From Membranipora membranacea (taxonomy: Eukaryota > Bryozoa > Gymnolaemata > Cheilostomatida > Membraniporidae), in NCBI GenBank assembly GCA_914767715.1, contig OU612066.1:18016283-18080282 (forward strand): 64,000 nucleotides of DNA, in the 5' to 3' direction. Position 1 is the stretch's first letter. Every line of letters starts with the position of its first letter. Of this stretch, positions 36,628 to 49,153 are shown one piece after another. Position numbers and translations under genes: made by a program. Below the pieces are notes generated by a model that did not search any database, was not told the DNA's origin, and worked only from the letters and a program-made list of their open reading frames with translations.

Positions 36628-39600
36628 TTATGGATCTTTGGCTAATACAGTGACAGTACTTGTTTGGCGTTCATAGTTTGTATGCAGTTTCAACTCCATC
36701 TTATCAGAAATAACAGTCACAAAAATATTTGCATGTGGATGTGATGCCTGCTTTGTTTCACTCTCCGCTTTTGCAATAACATCCAGTGTCTCTTCTCTTT
36801 GGTCAGTGAAGTACACATCATGTGCATACTCCGGAACACCAGATTCAATAATACAACTTTGGTTGTCACAGAGCACATACTGGTTTTCCATTTGCTCCTC
36901 ACAATGATCTGACATTGGTAAGGCAAACTGTGGTGTGGGATGGGGTAGCTTGTTTGCTGGGTTACCATGAAATAATACTGGTGTTTTGGATGATTGGTGG
37001 CTATGGGCTAGTACCTCAACATAGTACGGTTCATTTTGTCCAGTGATGGATGGTTTACAATGATTTTCTGACTCAGGGATTGGGAAAAAACTTGGATTAT
37101 CACAATATGGTGATGGGTCTTCATTCTGCATGTTTTGCTGTCGAGTAGTTTGGAGGGACAGACGTGGTCTTGGACGGGGTGGCATTGTCTGAGATCTGTC
37201 ATTTAACTTCGGTATTGACAGCCGTGGCCTTGGACGACGTGGTGCTACAGGAGGCCTCTCATCAATTACTGCTGATGATTTTGTTATCGATCCTTCTTTG
37301 TAATATTCACGAACGTCGGCATAGCAGTAATCATCTGATTCTGAGGTAGCACTTAGAGCTCGATGGACCTGCACTGTGGGTTCTCTAGACTGTGGTAGAG
37401 GAGGAAGTGGCATGTCTTTAACAATTCTAATGTGTCCAGATCTTTCCTCACTTGTTTCAGCTCTGCTCTCTTCAATGACAGTCACTCCTTCATCTTCTGC
37501 ATCCCTGTTATATGAGCTCAGCTCTACTTTTGAAAATATTTATAAGAGTTTGCGCTTTGTTAACTTGCGGTTTTGTGAATTTTAATGATCAGCACATTGG
37601 GCGACATGCATATTCATTGTTTTCATGAGGCATATTTCTAACGCACTCAATTGAATTTACATACATTAGGCGCTAAACGCTAAGATAAAATTTAACCACA
37701 AGGTTTCATTCATGATTAGCAGTCATCTTCTCAATAGGTATAAGAGGACAAATCCATGAAAACATTACACAAATTTATAACATGCAAGGTTTATCTTCAT
37801 AAAGACGTACTGATATCCTTAGGATCCAGTAAGATTACTAGGTAGGTCAAATACATGCGCCTATTATCAATACAAAGACCAACACATCAACATTCTATAA
37901 TTGTTATCGCCATGCGCCAGGTTGATATTTCATATTCTTGATAGATAATTAATACACTTCGTTGGTTTTCATGTAAATATATTAATACACATTTACTAGA
38001 ACAAACCTTCAAAAGTATTGACAGAGTGGGAGGGATTTCTGTGTGTCCTCTGAGTTGTTTTATTTAAAGTTCGTCTTTTCATTATTCTAGCACGGAGACA
38101 GAAAACAGTCAGGGTTATTCCCGATAAACAAATTATCACTGATCCTACAGTGCTCCAAACTATGACACCTGAAAAGACAATGACCACAATCCATGTACAA
38201 TCATATGACCATCAGCTGTTCTGTGATTCATCAGTTCGTGGTTGCCTAGTGATGATTGCAGAGCTAACCCAGATTGGTATTTTTTCATTTCTGCCATTAA
38301 TGGAATATCAGCCTTTTATAAGCAATAGAATGGATTAAGACACCGCTGCCCACTTGTCAGAAGATATTTCATATAGCCTTAATAAATAGTGTATCAAGGA
38401 ACACACATACATCACTGCGCAGGATATAATAAGATATACTACACTTACCTGTGTCTGTGGAGCCACTGTTTGGTGAGGTACTGGTTGAAATATTAGATAC
38501 TGTCGAGTTGTCATTATCATAGAAAACACTGACTGCAAAATCAACAATTTCATCAATGAACATAACTCCAATAAATCGATGTTCTCTTCAAAAAATAACA
38601 ACAGCGGAGAAAATACTTTCATAAAACTTCATATTAACAAAACTGTTGCAAGATAGTTGCTTCATACATTGAAATGATCATGCCAGCGTATATGCAAACT
38701 TGCAAATATGTGCAAGCATAATTTAAACCAGGGAGATTCTCCCTGTTTAAACTGAATGGATTTTCCACATTTTTAATAATGTTCAAGTACAGTTAGGATT
38801 TAAAATTTTCAGGGATTTTCCCTTGAATTCTCCCTGAATTATATGTTTGTTTAGATATTCAGATAAAGATTCAACTTCTAAAATAATGACTTACCATTAT
38901 ACTCGAGGGTGCTTAATTGACCTTGACTTGTTTCAATAGCGTACAAGTCGTTTCCTCGTGTTCGATAATCGGCCAAAACTTTTACACGCAACTGCTTCTG
39001 GTCACACTCAGCATGATTGCAGGGCAAACTAGTCACTCCCTCTGCTACCTTGGTGTAGTCTCCAGTATCTGTGTTGAAGAGAAGCATCTCTCGGGTTTTG
39101 GTAACACAGAGCAGTGCCTTTTCATCTATACTGACAGCTTGCAAAATTGTACCAGGATTTCCGTTTATGCTGACAGGGGTAACCTCTGATGTCGAAAAGT
39201 CCACATGACTGACTGTAACGTTTGTGTTGTCTTGAATTGTAAACGCCCCGGAGAAATTATTGTTTAATGCCATCGCAGATATGTTTCCAAAAGAACTCAT
39301 GAGATGGAATGGGGTAGTTTGAAAGTTTTCAGCAGAGAGGTTAACTTGGTAGATTGTTGAGGCAGCAGTGTAATATGCAAGATTACTGGCAGAATCTACA
39401 GAAGTTGGTCCAAAATGAATCGATTCAAGGTGACTGCAGTTTAACGTTGTTTGATTTGGTTGGTTGTAGCAGAAAGATTCGGGTAGGTTGATTGTTTTGT
39501 TGTCCTTCTCTCCAGTGAAATGATACTTTACTGCCGTTTTTTCTCGGACAAGAAATGATTCCTTGCCAATCTGTTGGAAGCTTTCGATTTTTTCATCGGT

Positions 39601-41397
39601 TGTCAGGATCCATCTTGACTTTTGTTGTGTTTTGCTCCTACTGTAAATTTCTGTACCCAGTGAGAAGTAGAACTTGGCATCAAAATATCTGTCCGGCTGA
39701 ATTGCTTTAATGTGCCTGAATTCTGTCAAGTTAACATCCGATTTGTGGGTAACTTCCAAGTTCAGAATCATGCTGAAAAGTTAAAAAGATTAGTTGAATA
39801 ATTCTCAAAGACCTATGGATTATACAGTAAGGCAGTTACTTAGGACAAATTTATGTAAAATTTGCATGGTGAAAAATCCAAATTACTGATGGTGTTAAGA
39901 TTTGATGGCACAACTCCAACATCTTGCTATGAGAGGAAATGAGATTCATTTCTAAAAAAATTTTTGCACTTGATGTGTGTGTTTGTGTGTGAGTTAAGGC
40001 TGGTCCAGACGACATTGGGATGTCAAACACAGTATCTGGAAAGTTACAAACTTGAAAGACACTGCCCCAGACTCGCTTTTTTTCCTGGGATTGCGTCAAT
40101 TTCATGTTCATATCGACTGGAACGGCTATCCGGGATTACTGTCTGGGAAAATGTGGACCAGCCTTTAAGATTGCTATGTGATTCAAGTAAACAGGCTGAA
40201 ATACCTGAAGTACAGCTTCTCTGCAGCGAAATATATCATATCACAAATAGCATTATGACTACAAGAGCTCAGCAATATTGCAGCAAACCCATGACACCAT
40301 GAACCATCTAAAACCATGGAGTCATTTCTCCTTTCCCCTATTACTTGCATTTTGTTTAACCTTGAGAAAAAGTCAGTTATGACAGAATAGCAGTGACAAA
40401 TATTATTATATTATGTCACTGATATTCTGTCATAACTTATCTGTGAACCAACAGGAGAGCTGGAGACTACAAATTCGTGACCTCAATATATCCCGATAAT
40501 ATTGACCATTATCTACCCTACTTCAGTAGCTATGCCTGGTAAAGTTAGATCAATTCTAGAAATACACTTACTCTGTGGTTTTGGTACATGAGTGAGTTCA
40601 GATACAAACCCCTTTGATCAATTTATCCATGGAGTTTGGTTTTTAAACTCCCTGACATAACCCTTGAATCAGTTAAGGGGCAACATATAGTGAGTAACAA
40701 CCATTTCATCATGACTTGAATAATAACCACCGTCGAGGTTATCGTCAGTTTATAAACCAACTTCATTTATTGAAGGTGATGAGGTATAAGGATCAAGATA
40801 ATACAAGTCAAAAGCAAATTCCATACTTGGTTACTCGAGCCATCAATGCAGGTTTGTAGTTGAGACTATTGTTAGAGGCTTCTCCAGTCAATCCACACCA
40901 CAATACGAGTAGGAACTACAAACAATGAATAATAGTAAGTTAATCAGTTTTATTGACTTAGTAAATTAATCTTAGAAGAAAGAACATAAGTAATTATTAT
41001 CTTTCATTTTTTTTATTTAGCCTATTGAGTAAACACTAAGTTTGTGAAACAAAAATAAGGATTGGTATTATGCAAAAAAAGGGTTGAAAAAAATTATATG
41101 CAATCCAACATAGAATGAACTGAACGAACCTTGGTCAGTCCAGTTATCCAAAATTGGAATAAGTAAAGTTTTAATCAGATTAATCCGCTGCGCCTTGTAT
41201 CAGCCATTTGAGACTTTGATTGAGTTAATATTAATAAGTTGATGAATTAATCTAATCAATCACACAGTTAGAGCAAGGAACAACAGCGTTACTCATCGGT
41301 TAGAGCATCTCACTTTTGTCAGATGTCAACATAAATGCAATGATAACACAACTACAATAATGCCTACCTGGATGATGTTTGCTACATTCCGTACCAT
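36628..41397 (-). CDS. R-A: intact single-pass receptor-like protein (unit U5)
   Basis: Six exons, minus strand: 41397-41368, 40915-40827, 39772-38895, 38532-38449, 38168-38007 and 37526-36628 (2142 nt, 713 aa). Signal peptide MVRNVANIIQFLLVLWCGLTGEA; in-frame upstream ATGs (41466) would only lengthen it. Ectodomain of about 300 aa with many N-x-S/T sites, six cysteines and repeating strand patterns (VDSASNLAYYTAASTIYQVN, ISAMALNNNFSGAF, AVSIDEKALLCVTK) suggestive of a beta-propeller; then a Ser/Thr linker, a TM helix (about 362-385) and an Arg/Lys stop. The roughly 300-aa tail has PLPPLP, RPPVAPRRPRPR (SH3-type), SDDYCYADV, PYCDNP, EPYYVEVL, NQYVLC and EYAHDVY tyrosine sites. No kinase domain. 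The last-intron acceptor has moved 4 bases relative to R-B. Family not recognised; surface receptor signalling through SH2/SH3 adaptors is inferred. Confidence 0.85.
39994..40168. mobile_element. TTAA-flanked MITE in R-A intron 2
   Basis: TTAA followed by aGGCTGGTCCA at the left and TGGACCAGCCt followed by TTAA at the right, 175 bp, no transposase. TTAA target use suggests a piggyBac-type non-autonomous element. The equivalent copy is in R-B intron 2 (about 57101-57276), so insertion predates the 17-kb duplication. Plus-strand frames across it are not genes. Confidence 0.7.
40374..40438. repeat. Intronic hairpin, R-A copy
   Basis: agttatgacagaatagcagtgac ... gtcactgatattctgtcataact, arms of about 30 bp with a few mismatches. 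Orthologous in position to the perfect hairpin of R-B. Confidence 0.85.
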
Positions 41398-41514
41398 TCT
41401 GCTAATTCTTACTGTCAAGGAAGTCGAACTAAGAAAAGCCTGTCGAAGCAACTTTACGTGAACCATGTAACAAAAGCTATACTCAAAATGCTCAAACAAT
41501 TGTTTCAATCAACG

Positions 41515-41570
41515 TTTTATACCACCTCTAGGCATGATCCTAATGTTTGAGCCACCACAACTCTGCTCAT
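41515..41570 (-). promoter_or_regulatory. R-A promoter with TATA box
   Basis: Minus strand GAGCAGAGTTGTGGTGGCTCAAACATTAGGATCATGCCTAGAGGTGGTATAAAA; TATAAAA at 41521-41515, about 120 bases before the start codon. Conserved in R-B and R-D. Confidence 0.7.
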
Positions 41571-41953
41571 TTTTTGCAAAATCTTATAAAGCCTTCAATC
41601 CTCTCTTTAAATGTTAATATTGTGTTCAAACTAAAATGAAGAACTCTGATTGGGCCTCAGCTTAAGTATTACGCTGTTGACATAACCATATTAGTTTGTG
41701 TAAAGGTTGATGGATTTTACATCACTACGTCAATACTTTCATTAGTATGCAGTAAAAAAAAGCAATACCCTTTTCTTGTCTTTGGAGAGGATATATGATA
41801 TCGTTTGAGACCAAAGTCTCTAAGAACAGGTATTTTTACCGCTGACTGTTCAGTATAGGATGACTATGTCCAAAACAGTATAGTTGTCAGTCAAGTGTGA
41901 TTTGAACCTTTATTATAGTCTAACATGACTTTTTGGAGAAACACTGTATTTTA

Positions 41954-44900
41954 CTACCAACAAAACCAAGCATCTGTTGTACACGAGTCCATGGCAGTAA
42001 GCCTCACTTTTGGAAATCTGCTTTCGAAAGCACAGAGTACACTCTTCTTTCCCCCAACTGTAAACAGAATAAACAATATATTACAATCAATTATTTAAAT
42101 ATATAGTCATTTATTACATCAATTAGCCCATAATCTAATCTAAATTAACCAGAATACTATCAAAATATTATGCGAAAGTGATTTCTATCTCTCCTTGTCT
42201 TTCGCAAGTTTGATGCTAAGGAAGAAATGCATGTTGAGTTTCTGACTTTAAATGATTCGCTATAGGTGAATCAGCTTTCGACATAGCAAGGTTTTCGGTG
42301 ATGGGTATTGACAACAATACAACAATTACTCTTTTTATAGCTTACTGCGGTGCTTGATGAGTCTGAAATCGCCAAGTAAGCCAACACCGTTAAACTTTCC
42401 ATAATGATCATGAATATTTTGGACTTCAAACACGTTATCATCACACATCGTCACAAATGGTAAAGGCTTTTCTCGGCTTGGCTGGAAGCAAATTAAACAG
42501 AAATTTTATAATTTATGCTTTTGGTGACCCTACCCTTTAAAATCATGGGTAAAGTTTTATTTTAACCTGACATCTTTTGAAAAAAAAAGTAACATGAAAA
42601 TATGCTTTTCTCTTCATTGTATATTTTATTTTCCCTTTTGATATTTTAATCGCCGAAACATTCATGTCTGTTTTAGGAAAATACGAAATTGGACAGGAGG
42701 CCTTGACTGAGAAAAAGCGGGTCCGGAGGGTGAAAGGGTATGGATTATTTTTTATGTTTATTCTGCTGATTCGTTAAGTCAAAAGTGTAAAAAAGTATAT
42801 GGATGTTTTTTACTAGAATATTCCTTTTGCGGGGTATCACAGTTTAGAAAATAGCACAGAGTGTCCTTCCATTTCCTTCCATCTTGGAAATTAAAAGAAC
42901 CATACTCAATACATGCTTACCGTTGCAATAACCTTGTAACCAGATGGAGCTTCTGTCAATTGACCAAGAGAGTACTTTGAATAACCACCGACCCATTTTC
43001 GATTGTAAATGTGTATGATGAAAAAAAGTCTGTTATCATCAGGTAGTTCATACATATCGAAGCTTAAAAATTCATTTCTGCTCTCTAAAACAAGAGTAAT
43101 AAATGAAGGGTCAGGGCTTGCTGTACAATATAATGAATCTATGCTCTAGTATTCAATTATGTGATGTTACCCTGTATGCCAAATATCAAAACACAGAATA
43201 GTTTTTCCATCATAGTTTGCTTTCATTTCAATGCTTGGTCACTTTTCTTCTGATTGTTCTTTATTGTTCTTTATTAACTGTATCACAAGTTGATTGCCAC
43301 AAATATTATGTCAATACTTCATGTGAGTTTTACATCTTCTGAATTTTACTCCTACAAAACTTAAAGTGTCTAGGAAAGCAAAAAAACAAGCACTGTTCAT
43401 ATCAAAGCTTTGCCATTGCAATGAACAAAAAAGGTAAATTTTTTCTCACAAGGAATTTATTTAATTATGTAAACTAATTTAAAGTGCGAAAATCCCGGGT
43501 CTAGAAGGGTCTACAGTATGTTATCTCCCCTGTTACGTGTTAACACTAAAATATCTTTGAGTATGCTACCGTCGTCCAATACTGTTTTTTGATAATTTCT
43601 AGTGTAAGTAAAGCAGCCTTGTAACTGCCCTAGGTACGCCCGAGCTAGGCTTACTGTTATACTGTAAGTGGATCACCCTATAAATGTGAATCCGTGACAG
43701 GGGAGATAACATACTGTACACCCTTCTAGACCCTGGATTTTCGCACTTTAAATTAAATTAAATCAATCAATAATGACCTTGTGCGAAAAACTTTACTTTT
43801 TTTGTTCATCGCAATGACAAAGCTTTGATATGAATAGTGGTTGTTTTTTGCTTTCCTAGACACTTTAATAACGAAAGAATGGAACTGAAGTTAGCTAGTC
43901 TGAGCCCCTCAGACTTTTGCCCCTCGCCCGACGGCCCCCCGGAGTTAGCATATAATGACAACAAATTGATTGCTTCGAAGCATTGAAGCAAGAACTAGAC
44001 AAGAAGCGATAATTTCTTATGTATCAGTTGATTGGTGGTGGTCTGTAGTAAAAGGTTGCTAAAACTTAATTATTTTATTTACCATATCTCTGAGGATGTG
44101 ATTTTGTTAACAATATAAACTCTTTGGATACTTCATCGAAGGAGGCTTGGTCACTAGAATAATCACCATTCAATTTGAGAATCGTCTCGTGGCTTGTTGC
44201 TCTTTCTTCTTTCAACCTTAGTTGGGGGCAGGCATCAGAGAGGGCTGTCAATAAACAGTACTTATACAAAATTATGTGGCAGAGACTGTACCTTTTCTCA
44301 GCCCAAATCCCTCCCTCCCTTAGAAAGGCAGTATTTAATAAATGGCTCTTTGGAAGATTATCAATGAGTCCATTTTAGACCTTAGTTTATCAACTGCAAC
44401 AGGAAGATATAAGTCATGTATCGAACACATCACGGTAAGAAATTAGCAGCCGCCGCTTTCATTGATAATGATTGTAGATTAGTTTTATCATTATCAAAGG
44501 GCTTTTTTGCTGGTTTTTACAAGCAAGTTAATTTTGAACGCAGGTCTCATGGGGTATTGCTTCCGCTTCCAAAATAAGATCTCTTTCTTTAGTACAATGG
44601 TTAATAGCCATTCATGCTCAATCATCCATATGCAACGGAATCCAATGATTCATGTCTTTTGAAAACACAATATGAACAACAGTTTATACGTTGTTGCAAA
44701 GCTTGGATAGAATGTAACCTCTATCCATACCAACACTGTTGGAATTATGGAGCGGGAAAGCACTGCAGGTCCTTTCCAAATCAAGTGGGGGAGCAACTAT
44801 ACTGTTCCACCATTCGGCAATGAGGTCAGTGGTAAATCTTTTACCTAAATTTTTTTCCGACTACCCCTTTTTACGAGCGCCTATAACAAAGAAATCCTAG

Positions 44901-45504
44901 TAAGGATATGGCGGAGAGTTAGTGTCATGTGACGCATGGAAGCATAAAGCTAGCACAATATATATGTGCTACTACTTTTTGCTTCATGACCTGTAACAAA
45001 GGGTATATTGATTATGAGCATGTGCTCCCATTTGGCTGGCTTTTGATGATATAAGAAATACATCCTGGAGAAGAGCCATTTCTCAATCTCAGCACCCCAA
45101 AGATCTGTTTTTACCCAACCTTTTATTATCATGTCTGTTTCTCTTCATTTCTATTTGCCGAAGGCTTCACCAATCAAATCACTTGTTTGTACACCTCAAA
45201 GACTCACAAGTTTAATATGAAGACCATGATGTGGCATTAGTAATATGGTGTACTGAAAATCACTCTATGAAGCCATACTGTACTATAAGACTGTTTGCTC
45301 AGAATCACTCTAGCTTCTAATTATCTACATGCAGTGTCATATCAAGACAGATCCCAATAATTTGGTAACAATTAAGTTACTGATCAGTGCAGGTTTTTTG
45401 AAGAAGTCTAAAAAGAATTATTCTTGCACTTTTTATATTCAATGAATTACATACTTACCTAATGTTGCTATATAGTAAAGAAGAAATTCTCTCTTAGAAG
45501 TCAT
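41954..45504 (-). CDS. S2: small secreted protein, S family (unit U5)
   Basis: Five exons, minus strand: 45504-45459, 44244-44083, 43084-42921, 42481-42346 and 42057-41954 (612 nt, 203 aa, TAG). Signal peptide MTSKREFLLYYIATLALSDA/C. Mature cores SFDMYELPDDNRLFFIIHIY, YSKYSLGQLTEAPSGYKV, PLPFVTMCDDNVFEVQ, LLGDFRLIKH, GGKKSVLC and SCTTDAWFCW-stop match S1 closely with the same exon phases. The aTTGACAG acceptor of exon 2 is intact here (broken in S3). It ends 557 bp before the R-A start codon in the same orientation, so U5 is the one unit with both genes open. Intron 2 contains a TTAA-flanked MITE. Confidence 0.85.
43361..43868. mobile_element. TTAA-flanked foldback MITE in S2 intron 2
   Basis: Starts TTAAAGTGTCTAGGAAAGC and ends with the complement at 43868. 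The inverted arms continue for about 190 bp (..ttcatatcaaagctttg.. and ..gcgaaaatccc.gggtctagaagg..). No ORF. The same element is at 60636-61134 in S3, so it predates the duplication. Confidence 0.85.
44380..45458. other. S2 intron 1
   Basis: 1.2-kb intron whose sequence is conserved with S3 intron 1 and, more weakly, S1 intron 1. It includes a short minus-strand frame (about 45132-44960, AEIEKWL..HHQKPAKWEHM) shared by all three units and a plus-strand 69-codon frame (44617-44823) shared only with S3. Neither is supported as an exon. Confidence 0.5.
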
Positions 45505-45589
45505 TTTAAATTGTGCTGTGTGAAGACTGGCTGAACTGGGTTGAACCGTTAAAATGTATCAAGTAGCTCAAGTTCAAAGTATCAATTTT

Positions 45590-45630
45590 TTTAAATAAAG
45601 GGTGATAAAAATCCATTGTCCTTTCTTCAG
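45590..45630 (-). promoter_or_regulatory. Conserved S-gene promoter block, S2
   Basis: Minus strand GAAGAAAGGACAATGGATTTTTATCACCCTTTATTT, about 85-125 bases before the S2 start, as in S1 and S3. Confidence 0.5.
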
Positions 45631-45639
45631 TACATTGGA

Positions 45640-48114
45640 TATGGAGCTAAAAACAAGGAATTCATAGCTAGTTTGGTAATTTTCTTGTTTTAGTATCCTT
45701 TGTTACTGTTAACGTTTGAGATGATTAAAAACCAGTTGAGGTCTGCAGTTGCTGGCAACATCAGATAATTTCTCTCATGTTTTCCACAGGTAGGTGATGC
45801 TAGTGTTTTAACAAACAGTGGTAAAACTTGAATAGGAATGACCATGGTAATGGTGCAAATTTCAAATTTTTTTCTAAATGGCTTTTTGATCATTTTCTTG
45901 ACTGTATGTTGATGCTGATAGGAAAGTGAACTCCACCGTGTATTGATTATCTGTTTATTACCTGTCTAGAACTATTAATAACTGGTCATACAAATAAAAA
46001 AAAACATTTCTGATTCACATAACCTCAGTGCTTTGGCTATGAGAGTAATGTGAGAACGGCCTGTGGCAAAGATTACAAATTGCCTGTGGTAACGAGGAAT
46101 TATTATGATTAGGAACTTGTGGGCTGACAGATGGGAGCATTGCTTTTTTTGCCAGGACTTTCTCAACAAAGGGCAGGTGAGCTGTGACCAAGAGGTAGAT
46201 CTTGTGATGAATGCATAAGTACATTCTGAAGATTAGTTTCTATCAACATCTGCATACAACAAGCAGTGGTGGTACCACTCAACATCACGCAGGTCATCAG
46301 CTGCGAACCATAAATCACGGGTTGTTTGTGCAATCATTTGCTCTCATATCTCTCGTTTTGCCTCCTTGCAGTGGGTTACCAAGATTTAACATATTAGTAA
46401 TCTATACGAGGATAAACAAATAGCGTTAGTATTATTGTTGAAATAAAAAACAGGTTCTGAAATTCCGAAAAAATTGTCCCTCCAGGATAACTGAGCTATA
46501 GAAACACCAAAAAGAATATACTGCTGCTGCAGCAGCTGCATTGCATCTACTAGCTGGATGTACAGTGGTAATCCACATCAGTAATGAAAAAGAAATAACC
46601 ATACAGCAAGTTATCAGTAGTAGTCAATAATAGATTGACATGTCACGAATCGCATCTAGAGTAAACTTTGGTGCCACATTGCACCTTATTTTTTCATCAG
46701 TTTTTTTGGCAGCTTTCCATCAAGTCTCATTGGGAATTTACATCTAATCTCGACAAATGTAATTATTGGCTCTCCATAGACTTTGATGTCTTGATGTTGC
46801 GTAGGTAGAACTAAAACAGTACGAAAACTTTCTATATTGTTTGGAATAATTATTAATGCCACCAATCCTACATTGTAATTCACTGCCAGAGAATTTTTTT
46901 TCAGAGATTAATGGCAAATTAATCCTTAAAATTAAGCTGCTTTTCGACGCACAGTGCATTGTTATTTGCGGTTTTTTGCTCGTATACCTAGCAATTCGCA
47001 GGTGAATTTTTTACAAACCCTCCAATTGGGTAATTCTTATTCCCGAAGACAAAGGGATTGTCAGCCAAGATCATTCATTTCACAATTAATCTTTTTTTTT
47101 AATAACTGCAATTATTAAATGCTGCTTGGAATGTCCATCTTATTTATTGTTTACTAAACCAATAGTGCTAGGTTTACCTGAGAGGGTATAGAATAATTTG
47201 ATTCTCTCACTTTGCTTTTATGGTTTTTTAAAAAGTAGATTTTTAGCTGTAAAAGTTGTGAGAAAAAGGTTGCTGGTAGACGTACTCTGCCAAAAACTAA
47301 TGAAGTTGCCTTGCATGCAAAAATAGTATCATTTAAAAGTAGTTAAAAAATTGTATTATTAATATAAATGCACATCTATCTCAAAAAGCAGTCTTTGCCC
47401 CAGGCAGTGCGGTATTTAGGGTGTCTAAGCCGACCTGAGGGGCATCGTTCGAGGTAGTTATGGATAAAGTGTTCATCATCAGTGAATATGTGCATTACAC
47501 GATTTTTTAAATGAGTGTCGAGATCATAATTTAGTTTACTTACGAACAACATTTTGGATGTGGGCTTCAAATCTAAGCTTCTGGTCAATCTCAACAACAA
47601 GATATTTAGTAGTCTCACAGAAAGAAATACTATATCAGGCATACTTGTTGATAGACACTATCAAAGTCGGTCCCAGTACACTATTCACAATAGACCTTTT
47701 GCTGTCTTTGGTGATTTCTCTTTATCCTGTATGTTGTAAATTACAACACTACTTCTAGGATTGAGAGGATGCTGGTGAAATTGAGTGGTAGGAATAGATT
47801 GATGTTCAAGTTGAAGGGAAGCTAGTTTGAAAATCAGAAAATCACTGACATCAGAAAAACACTGAGTGCTCAGATGGTGCAAAACATTTTTGGAAGCCTG
47901 AAATCACCATTCTATAAATAGGACAGCATTTATAGACAATGATATTGTTCATAAATACACCTGACTGTTTTGTTTTTTTTATTTATTTATATATATATAT
48001 ATATACTTTTATTGCCAGCAAAAATTCATTATTTCAAATGTTTTTCATGATGTGACATAAATGGCAAAAAAGGAAAATGATACAAACAAACAATTTATGC
48101 ATGGTCTTTCTTTG
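45640..48114. other. U5 upstream flank
   Basis: 45640-46980 is homologous to 62900-64000 and, inverted, to 25420-26778. 46990-48114 is unmatched. A minus-strand frame (47642-47379) ending RLRHPKYRTAWGKDCFLR faintly resembles the C-terminal end of LINE reverse transcriptases, but I cannot support that. An (AT)n tract lies at 47990-48005. Confidence 0.45.
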
Positions 48115-48122
48115 TCATTGAC
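48115..48122 (+). repeat. Left target-site duplication TCATTGAC
   Basis: The same 8 bases follow the right end of the element at 53287-53294. Confidence 0.85.
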
Positions 48123-48868
48123 CATAGACTTAATATACTACCTAGACAGGACAATGCTAATGCTTCACTGATCATAATGTGTCCCACTTAAATAGCACGA
48201 CATGACGTAATTAGTTTGTGCTGTGAGCCATAGTTTACTATATTCCATTCAATGAAATAATGTGAAAAATCAAGGGACGCCGCGCATGATATCAGCTCTT
48301 GTCCGGCCCCTAATTATTTAAACACAGAGAAAATTTGTGAGTTTGTGTAAAAGATCGTTCCGCACGAGATGGTATAAAAAATTGACTCCTTAGGCGAATC
48401 TAGAGCGAGAACAGACCTGATAAGTTACAATCTTTAGCCAATGAATACTGAAACAAATACAGCCATCTACCCTTAACACTTCTGCCACTACTATTCAAAT
48501 GCACAGAATACCCACAACACAGTATCACAAATATTTTGTTGGATGAGCCAGATCAAAGCACCACCACCATCATCATAGATTTTTGCATAAATATTCCTAG
48601 TCATGACTGAGCACAACCTGCTCAGCTTGGATTCCTTGTTACAAGTTTTTACTGCAATTTTTTTGTCGCTTCATGAGGAAGAATAGATCTGTGCTGGAAA
48701 TTGAGTATGCCAACTCCAGGTATGTATGTATGTATCATGAAGCTAGGGTACGTGGCACATATATATATATATTAAGTCTATGGTCATCTCTCATCAATGA
48801 AATAATATAGTAAATCAAGGCACGCAGGGTATAATACCAGCCAAATTATATTAGATCTGTTTTAATTT

Positions 48869-49153
48869 ATGAGATACAAATTATCAAAACAAATACAGCC
48901 CTGTACTGAAACAGAAGATGAAAGATACTATGTAAACAAAGTGGTTACTGGTTTTAATATTCATACTTCGTTGAGATTATATGCTGTTCTATGTAGCGAA
49001 CATTTGAAACGAGATACATTTAGAAGGCCTCCTGGTGTGGGTGGGAGAGCTTTGCTCAAAAAGGATGCTATCCCAACAATTTTCCAATCCTTCCCACACT
49101 ATCTACAAACCCCTAAAAGTGAAGATATATACGCTGGTCAGAATACACCATGA
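48869..49153 (+). pseudogene. THAP-type zinc-finger fragment
   Basis: Open frame whose middle reads LRLYAVLCSEHLKRDTF..RALLKKDAIPTIFQSFP. This matches the second half of the THAP domain (C-x2-H pair in LCSEH, then the LKxxAVPTIF box) used by P-element transposases to bind DNA. The first C-x2-4-C pair and AVPxxF start are not found upstream in frame, so the finger is incomplete or split by an intron. The frame ends TGA at 49151-49153. Confidence 0.7.

Noticed and set aside
36628-37526. Classical ITAM or ITIM in the R tail
   Set aside because: YADV and YVEV sites exist but their spacing and flanking residues do not meet the ITAM (YxxL-x6-8-YxxL) or ITIM (hydrophobic at -2) consensus.
39964-40302. 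112-aa plus-strand ORF, conserved at 57070-57402
   Set aside because: It crosses a MITE in R intron 2; conservation is explained by the recent duplication and the frame has no splice or domain support.
41287-41330. tRNA-like A box (ctcatcggttagagcatc) near R-A exon 1, repeated at 58567
   Set aside because: No matching acceptor stem, anticodon arm or B box; at best a SINE head fragment.
47379-47642. Minus-strand frame ending RHPKYRTAWGKDCFLR as LINE reverse-transcriptase tail
   Set aside because: The resemblance is a single weak motif; not enough to call a LINE.
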